In this document: in pieces, positions 7,930-17,243 of the stretch
Layout of the letters: each line of letters starts with the position of its first letter
Position numbering within the stretch: the first letter of the stretch is position 1
Origin: Bdellovibrionaceae bacterium UBA1609
GTDB lineage: Bacteria > Bdellovibrionota > Bdellovibrionia > Bdellovibrionales > UBA1609
Length of the DNA stretch: 48,397 nucleotides
Direction of reading: 5' to 3'
NCBI GenBank assembly: GCA_002321895.1
Contig: DCMZ01000003.1
Coordinates: 287,868 to 336,264, forward strand
Position numbers and translations under genes: made by a program
The notes under the pieces: generated by a model
Told to the model about the DNA's origin: nothing
The model's database searches: none
What the model saw: the letters and a program-made list of their open reading frames with translations, nothing else

Positions 7930-9096
7930 ATGAATATTCATGAGTATCAAGCAAAAGAAGTACTAAGAGAGTTTAACGTTAAAACGTTAAAAGGGATCGC
8001 CTGCGACACTGTGGACGAAGCTGTTTCTGCCGCGGACAAAATGGGCGGAAGTCTTTGGGTTGTTAAGGCCCAAATCCATGCCGGTGGGCGCGGAAAAGGT
8101 GGCGGTGTAAAAATCGCGAAATCCAAAGAAGAAGTGAAAGAGCATGCTTCTAATATCCTCGGAATGCAGTTGGTGACTCACCAAACTGGACCTGAGGGCA
8201 AGAAAGTAAATAAACTTTTCGTGGAAGAAGGTTGTGACATCAAAAAGGAATACTATGTAGCTTGCCTCGTTGACCGAGCTACTGGTCGAGCGACAATGAT
8301 GGCTTCCTCTGAAGGTGGAATGGACATCGAGGAAGTGGCCGACAAAACTCCTGAAAAAATCCATACTGTGGATATTTTCCCGGAAACTGGATTAGCTCCT
8401 TTCCAGGCCAGACAACTCGCCTTCAAAATTGGCATGCGCGGAAAAGCTATTAATGCCGCTGTAAAAAGCTTTATAGGCCTCTACAACACTTTTGTAGCCA
8501 AAGATGCCGCAATGGTTGAAATCAACCCTTTGGTTGAAACTAATGATGGAGATGTCATCGCCTTGGATGCTAAAATGAATTTTGATTCCAATGCGCTTTA
8601 TCGCCAACCACAAATTGTTGAGTACCGAGATCTTACTGAAGAAGATCCTGCTGAAGTGGAAGCGTCTAAATATGACCTCGCATTCATTAAGTTAGATGGA
8701 AACATCGGCTGCTTGGTTAACGGTGCCGGACTCGCTATGTCTACTATGGACGTTATTAAACTTCACGGTGGAGAGCCGGCCAACTTTTTAGATGTCGGTG
8801 GTGGCGCCACAAAAGAAAAAGTGACAGCTGCCTTTAAAATTATTTTAGAAGACCCTAGCGTAAAAGCCATCCTAGTGAACATTTTTGGTGGAATCATGAA
8901 GTGCGATATTATTGCTGAGGGTGTGATTGCTGCCTCTAAGGAGCTAGGACTGAAAGTTCCATTGGTTGTACGACTTGAAGGAACCAACGTAGAAAAAGGG
9001 AAAGAGTTATTAGCCAATAGTGGTTTAGACATTGTCCCTGCAAACGATTTAACAGATGCCGCGGAAAAAGCCGTATCAGCAGCAAAGGGAGCATAA
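7930..9096 (+). CDS. sucC: Succinate-CoA ligase, beta subunit
   Basis: The beta subunit of succinyl-CoA synthetase, 388 residues and full length. It starts with the family pattern MNIHEYQAKEVLREF, has an N-terminal ATP-grasp domain (VKAQIHAGGRGKGGGVKIA), the metal/nucleotide segment MVEINPLV, and the C-terminal ligase segment GIMKCDIIAEGV. It converts succinyl-CoA to succinate with nucleotide phosphorylation, together with SucD, whose gene begins one base after this stop. Nucleotide preference (ADP or GDP) cannot be settled here. Confidence 0.97.
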   Translation: MNIHEYQAKEVLREFNVKTLKGIACDTVDEAVSAADKMGGSLWVVKAQIHAGGRGKGGGVKIAKSKEEVKEHASNILGMQLVTHQTGPEGKKVNKLFVEEGCDIKKEYYVACLVDRATGRATMMASSEGGMDIEEVADKTPEKIHTVDIFPETGLAPFQARQLAFKIGMRGKAINAAVKSFIGLYNTFVAKDAAMVEINPLVETNDGDVIALDAKMNFDSNALYRQPQIVEYRDLTEEDPAEVEASKYDLAFIKLDGNIGCLVNGAGLAMSTMDVIKLHGGEPANFLDVGGGATKEKVTAAFKIILEDPSVKAILVNIFGGIMKCDIIAEGVIAASKELGLKVPLVVRLEGTNVEKGKELLANSGLDIVPANDLTDAAEKAVSAAKGA

Positions 9097-9097
9097 C

Positions 9098-9964
9098 ATG
9101 GCTATTATGATTGATAGAAACACCAAAGTCATTTGCCAAGGTCTTACAGGCTCGCAAGGAACATTTCATACCGAACAAGCCATTGCCTACGGCACTCAGA
9201 TGGTGGGTGGAGTAACACCAAATAAAGGTGGCACTGAGCACGTCGGAATCCCTGTGTTTAACACCGTAGAGGAGGCTGTTGAAAAAACGGGAGCCAACGC
9301 TTCTGTTGTTTATGTTCCTCCGCCATTCGCGGCCGATGCCATTATGGAAGCTACTGAGGCAGAGCTTGATCTCGTTATTTGTATTACCGAAGGAATTCCA
9401 ATCAACGATATGGTTAAAGTGAAGCGCTACATGGAAGGCAAAAAGACCCGTTTGGTAGGACCTAACTGTCCCGGAGTTATTACCCCCGGACAATGTAAAA
9501 TTGGAATCATGCCTGGCCATATTCACAAAGAAGGCCGCGTTGGTGTACTTTCCAGATCGGGAACATTAACTTACGAAGCGGTTTGGCAGCTCACTAATGT
9601 TGGCTTAGGTCAGTCCACTTGCGTTGGTATCGGTGGTGACCCGGTCAATGGCACTAACTTCATCGATGTTTTGGAGCTTTTCAATGCAGATCCAGACACT
9701 GATGCCGTGATTATGATCGGTGAAATCGGTGGAACAGCTGAAGAAGAAGCTGCTGAGTACATCAAAAGAGAATTTAAAAAACCGGTAACATGTTTTATTG
9801 CTGGAGCTACCGCTCCTCCCGGTAAGCGCATGGGTCATGCTGGTGCCATTATCAGTGGTGGTAAAGGTACGGCAGAAGCAAAATTTGAAGCCCTTGAAGG
9901 AGCTGGTTGTAAAATTGCCCGCAGCCCTGCGGATTTAGGAACTACTTTAAAAGCGAGTCTTTAA
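9098..9964 (+). CDS. sucD: Succinate-CoA ligase, alpha subunit
   Basis: The alpha subunit, 288 residues. The CoA-binding Rossmann fold starts TKVICQGLTGSQGTFH. The phosphorylated active-site His is in GHAGAIISGG (about residue 247). The ATG at 9098 is chosen because the family starts MAIMIDRNTK-like and an AAAGGGA ribosome site sits just upstream inside the sucC end; an earlier in-frame ATG at 9056 lies inside sucC. Confidence 0.97.
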   Translation: MAIMIDRNTKVICQGLTGSQGTFHTEQAIAYGTQMVGGVTPNKGGTEHVGIPVFNTVEEAVEKTGANASVVYVPPPFAADAIMEATEAELDLVICITEGIPINDMVKVKRYMEGKKTRLVGPNCPGVITPGQCKIGIMPGHIHKEGRVGVLSRSGTLTYEAVWQLTNVGLGQSTCVGIGGDPVNGTNFIDVLELFNADPDTDAVIMIGEIGGTAEEEAAEYIKREFKKPVTCFIAGATAPPGKRMGHAGAIISGGKGTAEAKFEALEGAGCKIARSPADLGTTLKASL

Positions 9965-9987
9965 GATAAATTATAGGAGATAAAAAA

Positions 9988-10413
9988 ATGGCAGTAGAAA
10001 AAACTTTTTCCATCATTAAGCCGAACGCAGTAAACAAAAATGTTATGGGAAACATCATTGCAAAATTTGAGGAAAACGACTTAAAAATTGCTGGTGCTAA
10101 ACTCATCAACCTAGAAAGATCTAAGGCTGAAGAGTTTTATGGCGAGCACAAAGAACGTCCTTTCTTTGGTGAGCTAGTTGATTTCATGACTTCTGGTCCT
10201 ATCATGGTTATGTGTCTAGCTGGCGAAAACGCCGTTGCAAAGAACCGTGAAATCATGGGTGCAACGAATCCAGCTGACGCTGCAGAAGGTACTATTCGTA
10301 AACTTTTTGGTGACAGTGTGGGCGAAAACGCTGTTCACGGTTCTGACTCTCCAGAAAGTGCTCAAAGAGAATTAGCTCTCTTTTTTGAGCCCAACGAAAT
10401 CGTAAACGCATAA
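9988..10413 (+). CDS. ndk: Nucleoside diphosphate kinase
   Basis: A 141-residue enzyme that transfers phosphate between nucleoside di- and triphosphates through a phosphohistidine. Lys11 lies in IIKPNAV, and the active-site His117 in GENAVHGSDSPE; length and motifs are canonical. A TAGGAG ribosome site precedes the ATG, 23 bases after sucD. Co-location with succinyl-CoA ligase fits substrate-level phosphorylation followed by NTP exchange. A terminator follows directly, marking the end of the mdh-sucCD-ndk cluster. Confidence 0.97.
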   Translation: MAVEKTFSIIKPNAVNKNVMGNIIAKFEENDLKIAGAKLINLERSKAEEFYGEHKERPFFGELVDFMTSGPIMVMCLAGENAVAKNREIMGATNPADAAEGTIRKLFGDSVGENAVHGSDSPESAQRELALFFEPNEIVNA

Positions 10414-10441
10414 TTTTTTGCCTTAAAAGCATTGATAACTG

Positions 10442-10474
10442 GCCCTTGCTGGACGTTTCCCGCAAGGGCTTTTT
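10442..10474 (+). terminator. Rho-independent terminator after ndk
   Basis: GCCCTTGC (10442-10449) pairs with GCAAGGGC (10462-10469) around a 12-nt loop and is followed by TTTTT (10470-10474). It ends the TCA/ndk cluster. Confidence 0.85.
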
Positions 10475-10504
10475 GTTTCTACACATTTGTAATACCATAA
10501 AGCT

Positions 10505-11629
10505 ATGGCTTACGAAGTTGGACAGACTTTAGACTTGAATATCGAACGCCTCTCTTTCAATGGCGGCAGAGGAGTAGCTCGTCACGAAGGATTTGTTTTC
10601 TTTGTTCCCTTTGTTCTTCCCGGAGAATCCATTAAAGCCAAGATCACCAAAATTAAAAAAAGGTATGGCGAAGCTGAACTAATAGAGGTTGTTAAGCCAA
10701 GTCCTGAACGCCAAGTAGGTCCCTGTATATTGTTTGGTGAATGTGGTGGTTGCACTTGGCAACACATTCCCTATGAAAAGCAGCTTGTTTATAAGAAGGA
10801 TCTGCTTTTAGACATGTTTAGCGGTCTTATTAACGACGACAAGATCCTAGATCCCACCCCAAGCCCTAGGGCATTTTATTATCGAAACCGAATCCAATTA
10901 CACCGAGATCAAAATAATCAATGGGGCTTTAAAAAGCGGGGTACAGATCATGTTCTACCCATCGAAAGTTGCCCTATTACCGATGCTCGGATCAATTTGG
11001 AAATTCCAAAGTTAACCCGCATTGTACCGGCCAATGAAAAGCGCATAGAGATTTATGTGGACCCTAGCAATCAAGTGAATCGGCGCTTTGGTAAACATAC
11101 TAAGTTCGAGGGGCAATTCTCACAGGTCAATAGTGAAGTGAACAAAATTTTAAATGAGGCGGTCTACGAAATTGTCGATCGCAATCGACCCCGTCGACTT
11201 TATGATCTCTACTGTGGACAGGGGAATTTTATTCTCTATCTGGCTGACACCTTCACCCAATGCGAGTTTATCGGAGTCGAGCTATCTAAAAAGAATTTGG
11301 ATTTCGCCATCGAAGGCGCGGAAGGCTCTCCTAACGCTCAGTTTTTACAGGCCGATGTCGCCCAATATTTGAGGGACTCTGCACAATTTCAACCGGACGA
11401 TTTGATCATATTAGACCCCCCTCGCTCTGGGCTCACCCCGGAGGCGCTTTCCGCCCTCATTGAGGCCAACCCTCATCAGGTGATTTATATTAGCTGTGAT
11501 CCTATGACTCTTAAGAGAGATTTAGCCGCTCTGTTGGAAAATGGCCTCAAGGTAGAAACCCTTCGCCCCATTGATATGTTTCCCCAAACAGATCATATCG
11601 AAACCATCACTTACCTGATTCGACAATAG
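10505..11629 (+). CDS. TrmA/RlmD-family RNA (uracil-5)-methyltransferase
   Basis: A 374-residue SAM-dependent methyltransferase. An N-terminal TRAM RNA-binding domain (about 1-60) is followed by cysteines of the 4Fe-4S cluster in PCILFGECGGCTWQH (Cys73, 79, 82) and a later Cys in IESCPITDA. The C-terminal Rossmann domain has LYDLYCGQGNF, LDPPRSGL and the nucleophile Cys in YISCDPMTLKRDL. These match RlmD/RlmC/TrmA enzymes that make m5U in rRNA or tRNA. The presence of the Fe-S cluster favours the RlmC/RlmD side, but the target base cannot be assigned. There is no strong ribosome site at the ATG. Confidence 0.9.
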   Translation: MAYEVGQTLDLNIERLSFNGGRGVARHEGFVFFVPFVLPGESIKAKITKIKKRYGEAELIEVVKPSPERQVGPCILFGECGGCTWQHIPYEKQLVYKKDLLLDMFSGLINDDKILDPTPSPRAFYYRNRIQLHRDQNNQWGFKKRGTDHVLPIESCPITDARINLEIPKLTRIVPANEKRIEIYVDPSNQVNRRFGKHTKFEGQFSQVNSEVNKILNEAVYEIVDRNRPRRLYDLYCGQGNFILYLADTFTQCEFIGVELSKKNLDFAIEGAEGSPNAQFLQADVAQYLRDSAQFQPDDLIILDPPRSGLTPEALSALIEANPHQVIYISCDPMTLKRDLAALLENGLKVETLRPIDMFPQTDHIETITYLIRQ

Positions 11630-11680
11630 CTCGACGCATTAAATGCTTTAAGTTTAACGGTTTTTTGCTAGCTTGATGAT

Positions 11681-12448
11681 ATGAGCAGGAAGAGTTTCGC
11701 CGCAGTAATTTTATTGATTTTGACAGGCTGTCAAACCAATCAGCCGGCCGATCAAGCTAAAAAAGGTCAGCTACATTTAAAGCTCGGCACTTCCCATTTA
11801 GCTAAAGGCAATTACCCAGCTGCGCTCGGAGAACTGCAAAAAGCCCGAAGGTATGACCCAGACAATCCTGTAGTCTATAACAATCTAGGTTTAGCCTATT
11901 TGGTTCGCGGCCGATATCAAACGGCCGAAGTGAATTTGCGCAAAGCCATTAAGTTAGAACCTGGTTATACTGAAGCTCGTAATAATTTAGGCCGAGTCCT
12001 TTTACATCAAAATCGAGTGGACGATGCCGTTTCCGAATTGAAAGTTGCTGTGGATGATCTCACCTTCCCATCGCCTGAAAAATCTCATTCAAACTTAGGT
12101 ATTGCTTACTTTATGCAAAAGAACTTTCAGGATGCCGAAGACCATCTCAAAAGATCTCTCGTTCTAAGACGTGAGCATTGTACAACTCAAAATTATTATG
12201 GCCGAACTCTATACGAGCAAAAGCTGTATAAAAAATCTATGGACACTTTAGAGTCCTCTATCGAAATTTGTGATAAACAAAAATTTTATGAACCAAGGTA
12301 CTATAGTGCATTAGCCGCCTTTCAATTAGGCTTTAGAGAACAATCTCGCGCTAAGTTCGAAGAAATCCTACACTTGTCTAAAGAAGGAAAATACGTCGAG
12401 CGCTCAAAAGAAATGTTACGCCTATTAATTGGCGGGAGAAAACAGTGA
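11681..12448 (+). CDS. TPR lipoprotein (PilF/PilW- or NlpI-like)
   Basis: A 255-residue protein with a lipoprotein signal (VILLILTGC, lipid on Cys17) and at least five tetratricopeptide repeats, for example the units around YNNLGLAYLVRGRYQTAEVN and NLGRVLLHQNRVDDA. The layout resembles PilF/PilW, outer-membrane lipoproteins that help type IV pilus secretin assembly. It overlaps the next gene (RodZ-like) by 4 bases, so the two are coupled. The function is inferred from architecture only. Confidence 0.85.
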   Translation: MSRKSFAAVILLILTGCQTNQPADQAKKGQLHLKLGTSHLAKGNYPAALGELQKARRYDPDNPVVYNNLGLAYLVRGRYQTAEVNLRKAIKLEPGYTEARNNLGRVLLHQNRVDDAVSELKVAVDDLTFPSPEKSHSNLGIAYFMQKNFQDAEDHLKRSLVLRREHCTTQNYYGRTLYEQKLYKKSMDTLESSIEICDKQKFYEPRYYSALAAFQLGFREQSRAKFEEILHLSKEGKYVERSKEMLRLLIGGRKQ

Positions 12449-13422
12449 AAGAAATCGGAACAAAGCTTCGTCAAAACAGAGAAGACAAAGGATTATCCAT
12501 ATCTGAAGTGAGCATGGCCACTAAGATCAACGCAAAAATCTTAAAGGCCATTGAAGAAGGAGATGAGGCTAACCTTCCTGCTAAAACTTTCCTTAGAGGT
12601 TTCGTTCGCTCCTACGCTTCCTATCTAAAGATGGATGTGACCTCAATTATGAACGAATTTAAGGAGCTTGTCGGCTCAACTAAACCCGAGCCAACTCCTC
12701 CTCTAGATACGGCCCCCACCTTCAGTGAAGCTTTACCTGATATGAGTTCTCCCAAGGTTTTAAAAAAAGCCGCTATAGTGGGCGCTTTAGCTCTCACAAT
12801 TTTTGCCATCGTAATCACTAAAAATATTTACGAAAAGTATTCTCTCGAGCGAGAGGCTAAACCCACAGTAGAGGCTACGACCGTTCCCGAAACAAACACT
12901 CAGGAAACAACCCCCTCATCACAACCAGACAAATTGGTTCAATCGCCTGAAGATTTGAAAATGGGTGAGGAAGCCAAAGCTAAAGAATCCCCCAAACAAG
13001 AGCAGACCCCTTCTGCCGCACCTAAAGAGGAGCCCGCAGCAGCGACTCCTGTTGTGGAAGCACCACCTGAATCGAATGTCACACCTACGGCTTCAGAGCC
13101 CAAGCCAGAAGAAAACTCATCTGCCCCCGTCGCGGATTCCAATGACGCATCGACGGAAGAAACCACTGAGACCACCCCGCCAGTCAAAACAGCTATGGAG
13201 GTCATCATTGAAGCTCTCGATTCAGTGGAAATTGATTACCGTATTGATGGTGGCGAGCTAAAATACACTCGTCTAAAACCGGATCAAACGATCATTCTGA
13301 AAGCCAGCCAGAAACTAGCCATCGACTTAAGCAATGCTGGAGCCGTGAACGTCACTTACAATGGTAGCGACAGAGGTGTTCCTGGTGACATCGGCCAATC
13401 CATAAAGCTCACTTACCCTTAG
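12445..13422 (+). CDS. RodZ-like protein: HTH, membrane segment, C-terminal periplasmic domain
   Basis: A 325-residue protein with an N-terminal XRE/HTH_25-type helix-turn-helix (residues 1-75, GTKLRQNREDKGLSISEVS), one membrane segment (about 111-130, AIVGALALTIFAIVI), a long Pro/Glu/Ala/Thr-rich linker (about 140-250) and a small C-terminal beta domain of DUF4115 type. RodZ links MreB to the membrane and supports rod shape; family members without MreB partners also exist. The linker explains the long spurious open frames in other registers here. Confidence 0.85.
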   Translation: MKEIGTKLRQNREDKGLSISEVSMATKINAKILKAIEEGDEANLPAKTFLRGFVRSYASYLKMDVTSIMNEFKELVGSTKPEPTPPLDTAPTFSEALPDMSSPKVLKKAAIVGALALTIFAIVITKNIYEKYSLEREAKPTVEATTVPETNTQETTPSSQPDKLVQSPEDLKMGEEAKAKESPKQEQTPSAAPKEEPAAATPVVEAPPESNVTPTASEPKPEENSSAPVADSNDASTEETTETTPPVKTAMEVIIEALDSVEIDYRIDGGELKYTRLKPDQTIILKASQKLAIDLSNAGAVNVTYNGSDRGVPGDIGQSIKLTYP

Positions 13423-13437
13423 TTATCGGAGGTCAGC

Positions 13438-14799
13438 TTGCTTCCAACATTACCGCAGAAAATTAAGTCGTTGTGGCTTTGGACATTCGCAGTCAAATTG
13501 GTCCTTGCGGCAGTTTTGCCTTTGAGTCTTGACGAATCTTACTACTGGGTGTGGTCTCACAACCTTCAGCTAAGTTATTTTGATCACCCACCCCTGGTTT
13601 CCTGGCTTTACCTATTAGGACAACCCTTGGAGTTTCTTGGCCAAGCCGTCCGATGGCCAGGTGTCATCTTGGGGCACCTTACCGTCTATATTTGGTTAGT
13701 GATTGTTAAACCTCACTGTAGCGAAACCACTTTAAAATGGTTTTTGCTTCTGTTGCTTACCACACCACTACTTGGCCTGGGCTCCCTTATTATTACTCCT
13801 GATGTACCCTTAATGTTTTTTTGGTCCCTCTCCACATTAATATTTATTAAAACTTTAGAGCAGCCTCGATTTCAAAAATTTCTACTTTTAGGAGCCCTTT
13901 TAGGACTGGGGTTTTTAAGCAAGTATCACGTTGCTCTCTTCCTCCCAATGGCGTTAATGGTTATGATGCTGGCAAAGGAACTAAATATCAAAAACCTGCC
14001 AGGTCTCTTAGTGGGAGCTCTTATATTCTTTACAGTTGCAGCTCCTGTCATTTACTGGAATTACACCAATGACTGGGTGTCCTTTTCTTTTCAACTGAAT
14101 CATGGTTTGGGAGGAGAAAGCTGGAAACCTAGATGGACTCTTTCCTATTTACTGGGTCAAATTTTGATATTTTTCCCAACCGTTCTATTTGTCGCTACAA
14201 AGAAATTCAGGCAAAGACTACAGGGGTCCGTTTTAGATAAAACATTGATTGTTTTTGGGTTTGTCCCGTTGCTGTTCTTTCTCTATTCGAGCACTAAAGC
14301 TCACGTTGAAGCCAACTGGCCCATCATTGCCGTACCCTTTGTAATTGCTTTAGCTACCATTAATTCTGGTAACAAAACCAGATGGGCGCGTTCAGCCGTT
14401 TGGTTTTGGTCCGGATTCAGTTTAATTGTTTTGTCCGATGTCTTTTTAAGATGGATTCCAGGAAATCCTGGAAGCATTAAATCCCAGGAATTTTACTACT
14501 ATGAAAATATAGTCAAATATGTGCAAGAAAATCCTGAGGAACCTTTTTATGCTCGCACGTTCCAGATGGCATCAAAAGTGACTTATGATTCAGGAGTACT
14601 CGTCCCAAAAATTCTAGGATCGAGTCGCTTTGATTTTTATGATATGCATGAAATGTCTCAGCCTAAAGAGGAAGTGATCTACTTGTTTGTTAGATCTGGA
14701 GAAAACATTCCGTCTGGGGCTACAGTAAATCCTTATAAAATCACAGATCGCAAATCTATAGATTCTTCTTTTGATGTTTTGGAGCTCACTCACCAATGA
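13438..14799 (+). CDS. ArnT/PMT-like membrane glycosyltransferase
   Basis: A 453-residue polytopic protein. The first periplasmic loop has LPLSLDESYYWVWSHNLQLSYFDHPPLV, with the acidic DE and DHPP motifs of GT83/PMT_2 glycosyltransferases, which use polyprenyl-phosphate sugars to modify lipid A, proteins or polysaccharide in the periplasm. Many hydrophobic segments follow. It starts with TTG at 13438 behind GGAGG at a 5-base spacing. It overlaps the next gene by 4 bases (ATGA), so the two probably act together. The acceptor is unknown. Confidence 0.85.
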   Translation: MLPTLPQKIKSLWLWTFAVKLVLAAVLPLSLDESYYWVWSHNLQLSYFDHPPLVSWLYLLGQPLEFLGQAVRWPGVILGHLTVYIWLVIVKPHCSETTLKWFLLLLLTTPLLGLGSLIITPDVPLMFFWSLSTLIFIKTLEQPRFQKFLLLGALLGLGFLSKYHVALFLPMALMVMMLAKELNIKNLPGLLVGALIFFTVAAPVIYWNYTNDWVSFSFQLNHGLGGESWKPRWTLSYLLGQILIFFPTVLFVATKKFRQRLQGSVLDKTLIVFGFVPLLFFLYSSTKAHVEANWPIIAVPFVIALATINSGNKTRWARSAVWFWSGFSLIVLSDVFLRWIPGNPGSIKSQEFYYYENIVKYVQENPEEPFYARTFQMASKVTYDSGVLVPKILGSSRFDFYDMHEMSQPKEEVIYLFVRSGENIPSGATVNPYKITDRKSIDSSFDVLELTHQ

Positions 14800-16013
14800 C
14801 TTCGAAAAAGCTGTTTGCTACTTATTTTATTTTCTTCATCTTTATTTACATCATGTATTTGGCATTTTATTACCCGCAGATCACGACTGAGCCTGTCGAA
14901 TACCCCGAAACAAGACAGCTTTATGACTATCGTGGAGTCACCCATACCCACTCCAGTTTAAGTTCTGGCAGTGGAAATATCGATGATATTGCCGCAGCCG
15001 CACAAGCTGCTGAGCTAGACTTTATTTACATCACAGATTTAAACGATTTTGATCGCTCATCCAAAAATAAAGAAGGGGTTTACGGCAACCTTCTTTTGTT
15101 CGTCGCAGGTGAATATACATACCTTGATTCCAAATTTTTAAACTATCACAATACGACCAATGAACATTTAAGTAGTGTGGGGCGAATTCAATTAGGCTTT
15201 TCGGAACTCTTAGAACAAAAAAACAGACCTCTAGATAAAGGCATTTTTGTCCTTTCCCATCCCTTAAAGCCCGGCTACAAATGGGATGGAAACATTCCAG
15301 AGGGAATGGATGGCATTGAAGTCATAAATCTTAAAAGCCAATGGCAACAATGGTGGGAAGCTTCTAAGACATCCTTTCTTTTTACTTCTCTTCTCTACCC
15401 GATCAACGGACGTCTGGCATTCATTCGACTCCTACAGCGCCCGATTAAAAACATTAGACTCTGGGACCAGCTCAATAAAGGCGATCGATATACAATTGGA
15501 TTTGTTGGAAATGAAGCGGAAGCATTAGCTAAAGTTTTTAAAAAATACCCTATTGAGGTTCCCAGCTACCGCTTTATGTTTAATGTGGCCACCAATCATA
15601 TCTTGCTAAAAAGTGAACTCACAGGAGAGTTTCTTAGCGACAAGAGAAAAATTCAGAGCGCACTTGAAAATGGTCAATTTTATATGAGCTACGACTATTT
15701 GGCAAAGCCCGTAGGTTTTGAAGCCTACTTAGAAAAAGGGTTAGAGAAAATAGTCGCTATGGGGAAAAACGCAAATGTATCCGCCCCGGCCGAGCTAACC
15801 ATTAATTTGCCCAGTAATTTAACGGCACCATCGAAGATTGCTATAATGAAAGATGGACAGGTGTTTATGACCACGAACTCAAATCGAGTGAAGGTAGACT
15901 TAACGGTTCCCGGGGATTACCGCATAGAAGTACAAACCAAAGTTCCTCTACCGGCTCCAGATCATGCGCGATGGATGCCATGGATATACACCAATCCCTT
16001 TTCAATCCGGTAA
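14796..16013 (+). CDS. Membrane-anchored PHP-like protein with altered metal site
   Basis: A 405-residue protein with an N-terminal membrane anchor (about 7-25) and a periplasm-facing PHP-like domain: HTHSSLSSGSG (His50, His52), FIYITDLNDF, VAGEYTY, LSHPLKPGY and GIEVINL. PHP enzymes hydrolyse phosphoesters with three metals, but here the usual TDH reads TDL82 and the late GSDAH-like motif reads GNEAEA, so part of the metal site is missing. A C-terminal beta domain (about 310-405) follows. It is coupled to the ArnT-like gene and may process or bind its product; that is inference. Confidence 0.75.
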   Translation: MTSKKLFATYFIFFIFIYIMYLAFYYPQITTEPVEYPETRQLYDYRGVTHTHSSLSSGSGNIDDIAAAAQAAELDFIYITDLNDFDRSSKNKEGVYGNLLLFVAGEYTYLDSKFLNYHNTTNEHLSSVGRIQLGFSELLEQKNRPLDKGIFVLSHPLKPGYKWDGNIPEGMDGIEVINLKSQWQQWWEASKTSFLFTSLLYPINGRLAFIRLLQRPIKNIRLWDQLNKGDRYTIGFVGNEAEALAKVFKKYPIEVPSYRFMFNVATNHILLKSELTGEFLSDKRKIQSALENGQFYMSYDYLAKPVGFEAYLEKGLEKIVAMGKNANVSAPAELTINLPSNLTAPSKIAIMKDGQVFMTTNSNRVKVDLTVPGDYRIEVQTKVPLPAPDHARWMPWIYTNPFSIR

Positions 16014-16280
16014 TTTAACGGTTAAATTGGGTCCGCAATTGAGCTGACAAGCCAATCTTTCAAACTCTGAAAAAGATCTATCTTCACTGATTTCTTTTTC
16101 GACTTCATTTCTTTCAGGAAGATGCTCTAAATTTGAAGTGACCAATACCCTACAAGTTCCGCAGGTCGCATTTCCACCACATGAATGATTTAACGGAATT
16201 TGGTTCCGAATGGCGAACTCTAGAATCGTTTCACCCTCTTTAAATTTTAGATCTGGATATCCCTCAAAAGAAAAATTCAA
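16002..16280 (-). CDS. [2Fe-2S] ferredoxin, adrenodoxin type
   Basis: A 92-residue electron carrier with cluster ligands Cys34, Cys40, Cys43 and Cys78 (C-x5-C-x2-C-x34-C) in NHSCGGNATCGTC and RLACQLNC. The spacing fits the adrenodoxin/Isc-Fdx class. It overlaps the convergent PHP-like gene by 12 bases at their 3' ends. No adjacent reductase or Fe-S assembly gene identifies its partner. Confidence 0.92.
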   Translation of the reverse strand: MNFSFEGYPDLKFKEGETILEFAIRNQIPLNHSCGGNATCGTCRVLVTSNLEHLPERNEVEKEISEDRSFSEFERLACQLNCGPNLTVKLPD

Positions 16281-16406
16281 AATTCAACTCCGCATTATTC
16301 AAAAAGATTTATAAAAGATTTTATCTTAAAACCAATTTGAAGCAACATGGTGTACTCATGAAGGATTTTCATTGCTATCACTCCGGATTTTCAGTATCCC
16401 TTGAGT

Positions 16407-17024
16407 ATGAAATTTATAGCATTTGATTTGGAAACCACAGGCTTTATTCCTGGTGTAGATAGAATAGTTGAAATTGGTGCCGTTAGGTTTGTTGATGAAC
16501 AAGTGGAAGCTGTATTTTCAACACTTGTGGACCCTCAAATGGGTGTACCTAAAGAAGCCACTGAAGTGAATGGAATCACCGATGACATGCTTAAAGGCAA
16601 GCCAACCATTGATAAGCTTTTAGATCCTTTCGCTGAATTTTGTTCAGACTGTGTGATCGTTGCTCACAATGCAGGCTTTGATGTTCCTTTTCTAGTTTCT
16701 GAAATTGAAAAATATGAATCTAAAGCGCCTAAAGGTGTCGTTTTGGATACCCTATCTTTAGCGCGCAAAGTGTATCCTGGACTACCTAACTATAAACTAG
16801 GAACCCTAGTTCAACACTTAGGGATACCCGCTACAAACTTCCACAGAGCTGAAGAGGATGCGAGCTATTGTGGTAAATTGTTTTATAAAATGATGACCAA
16901 AATGTCTGGCACTAATGTGATGCCACCTCTAGACAACCTTATCCAACTGACAGGAAAACCTGAAATGCGTTTTCCTCAGATTGTAAAGCAACCCAAACAA
17001 TTGGATATGTTCGATTTAATATAG
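16407..17024 (+). CDS. DEDDh 3'-5' exonuclease (DNA polymerase III epsilon-like)
   Basis: About 205 residues with ExoI motif FDLETTGF (Asp7, Glu9), ExoII HNAGFDVPFL and ExoIII HRAEEDA, the DEDDh set of DnaQ-like exonucleases. A C-terminal tail ends PKQLDMFDLI; QLDMF resembles a sliding-clamp-binding motif, suggesting recruitment to replication or repair. The ATG at 16407 is used; a TTG two codons upstream is also possible. It could be DnaQ or a paralogous repair exonuclease. Confidence 0.88.
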   Translation: MKFIAFDLETTGFIPGVDRIVEIGAVRFVDEQVEAVFSTLVDPQMGVPKEATEVNGITDDMLKGKPTIDKLLDPFAEFCSDCVIVAHNAGFDVPFLVSEIEKYESKAPKGVVLDTLSLARKVYPGLPNYKLGTLVQHLGIPATNFHRAEEDASYCGKLFYKMMTKMSGTNVMPPLDNLIQLTGKPEMRFPQIVKQPKQLDMFDLI

Positions 17025-17243
17025 AACAACAGCCGTTACTTTATTATTTAGAACAGTTTGCATCAGATTTGTTAAACCTTGCTTAATGGATGAGCCAATC
17101 TCTTAAACCTCTGATTTTTTTGCAATTTTGCGCTTCGCGTGAGTCGGAAATGTTTTCCTCCTTAGCTTTGAAACTCTTCACTTCTAGACAAGACCTCTCC
17201 TGGCAGGTATCAACACTAAAGTCTGAAAATTCTGGGGGGGATC

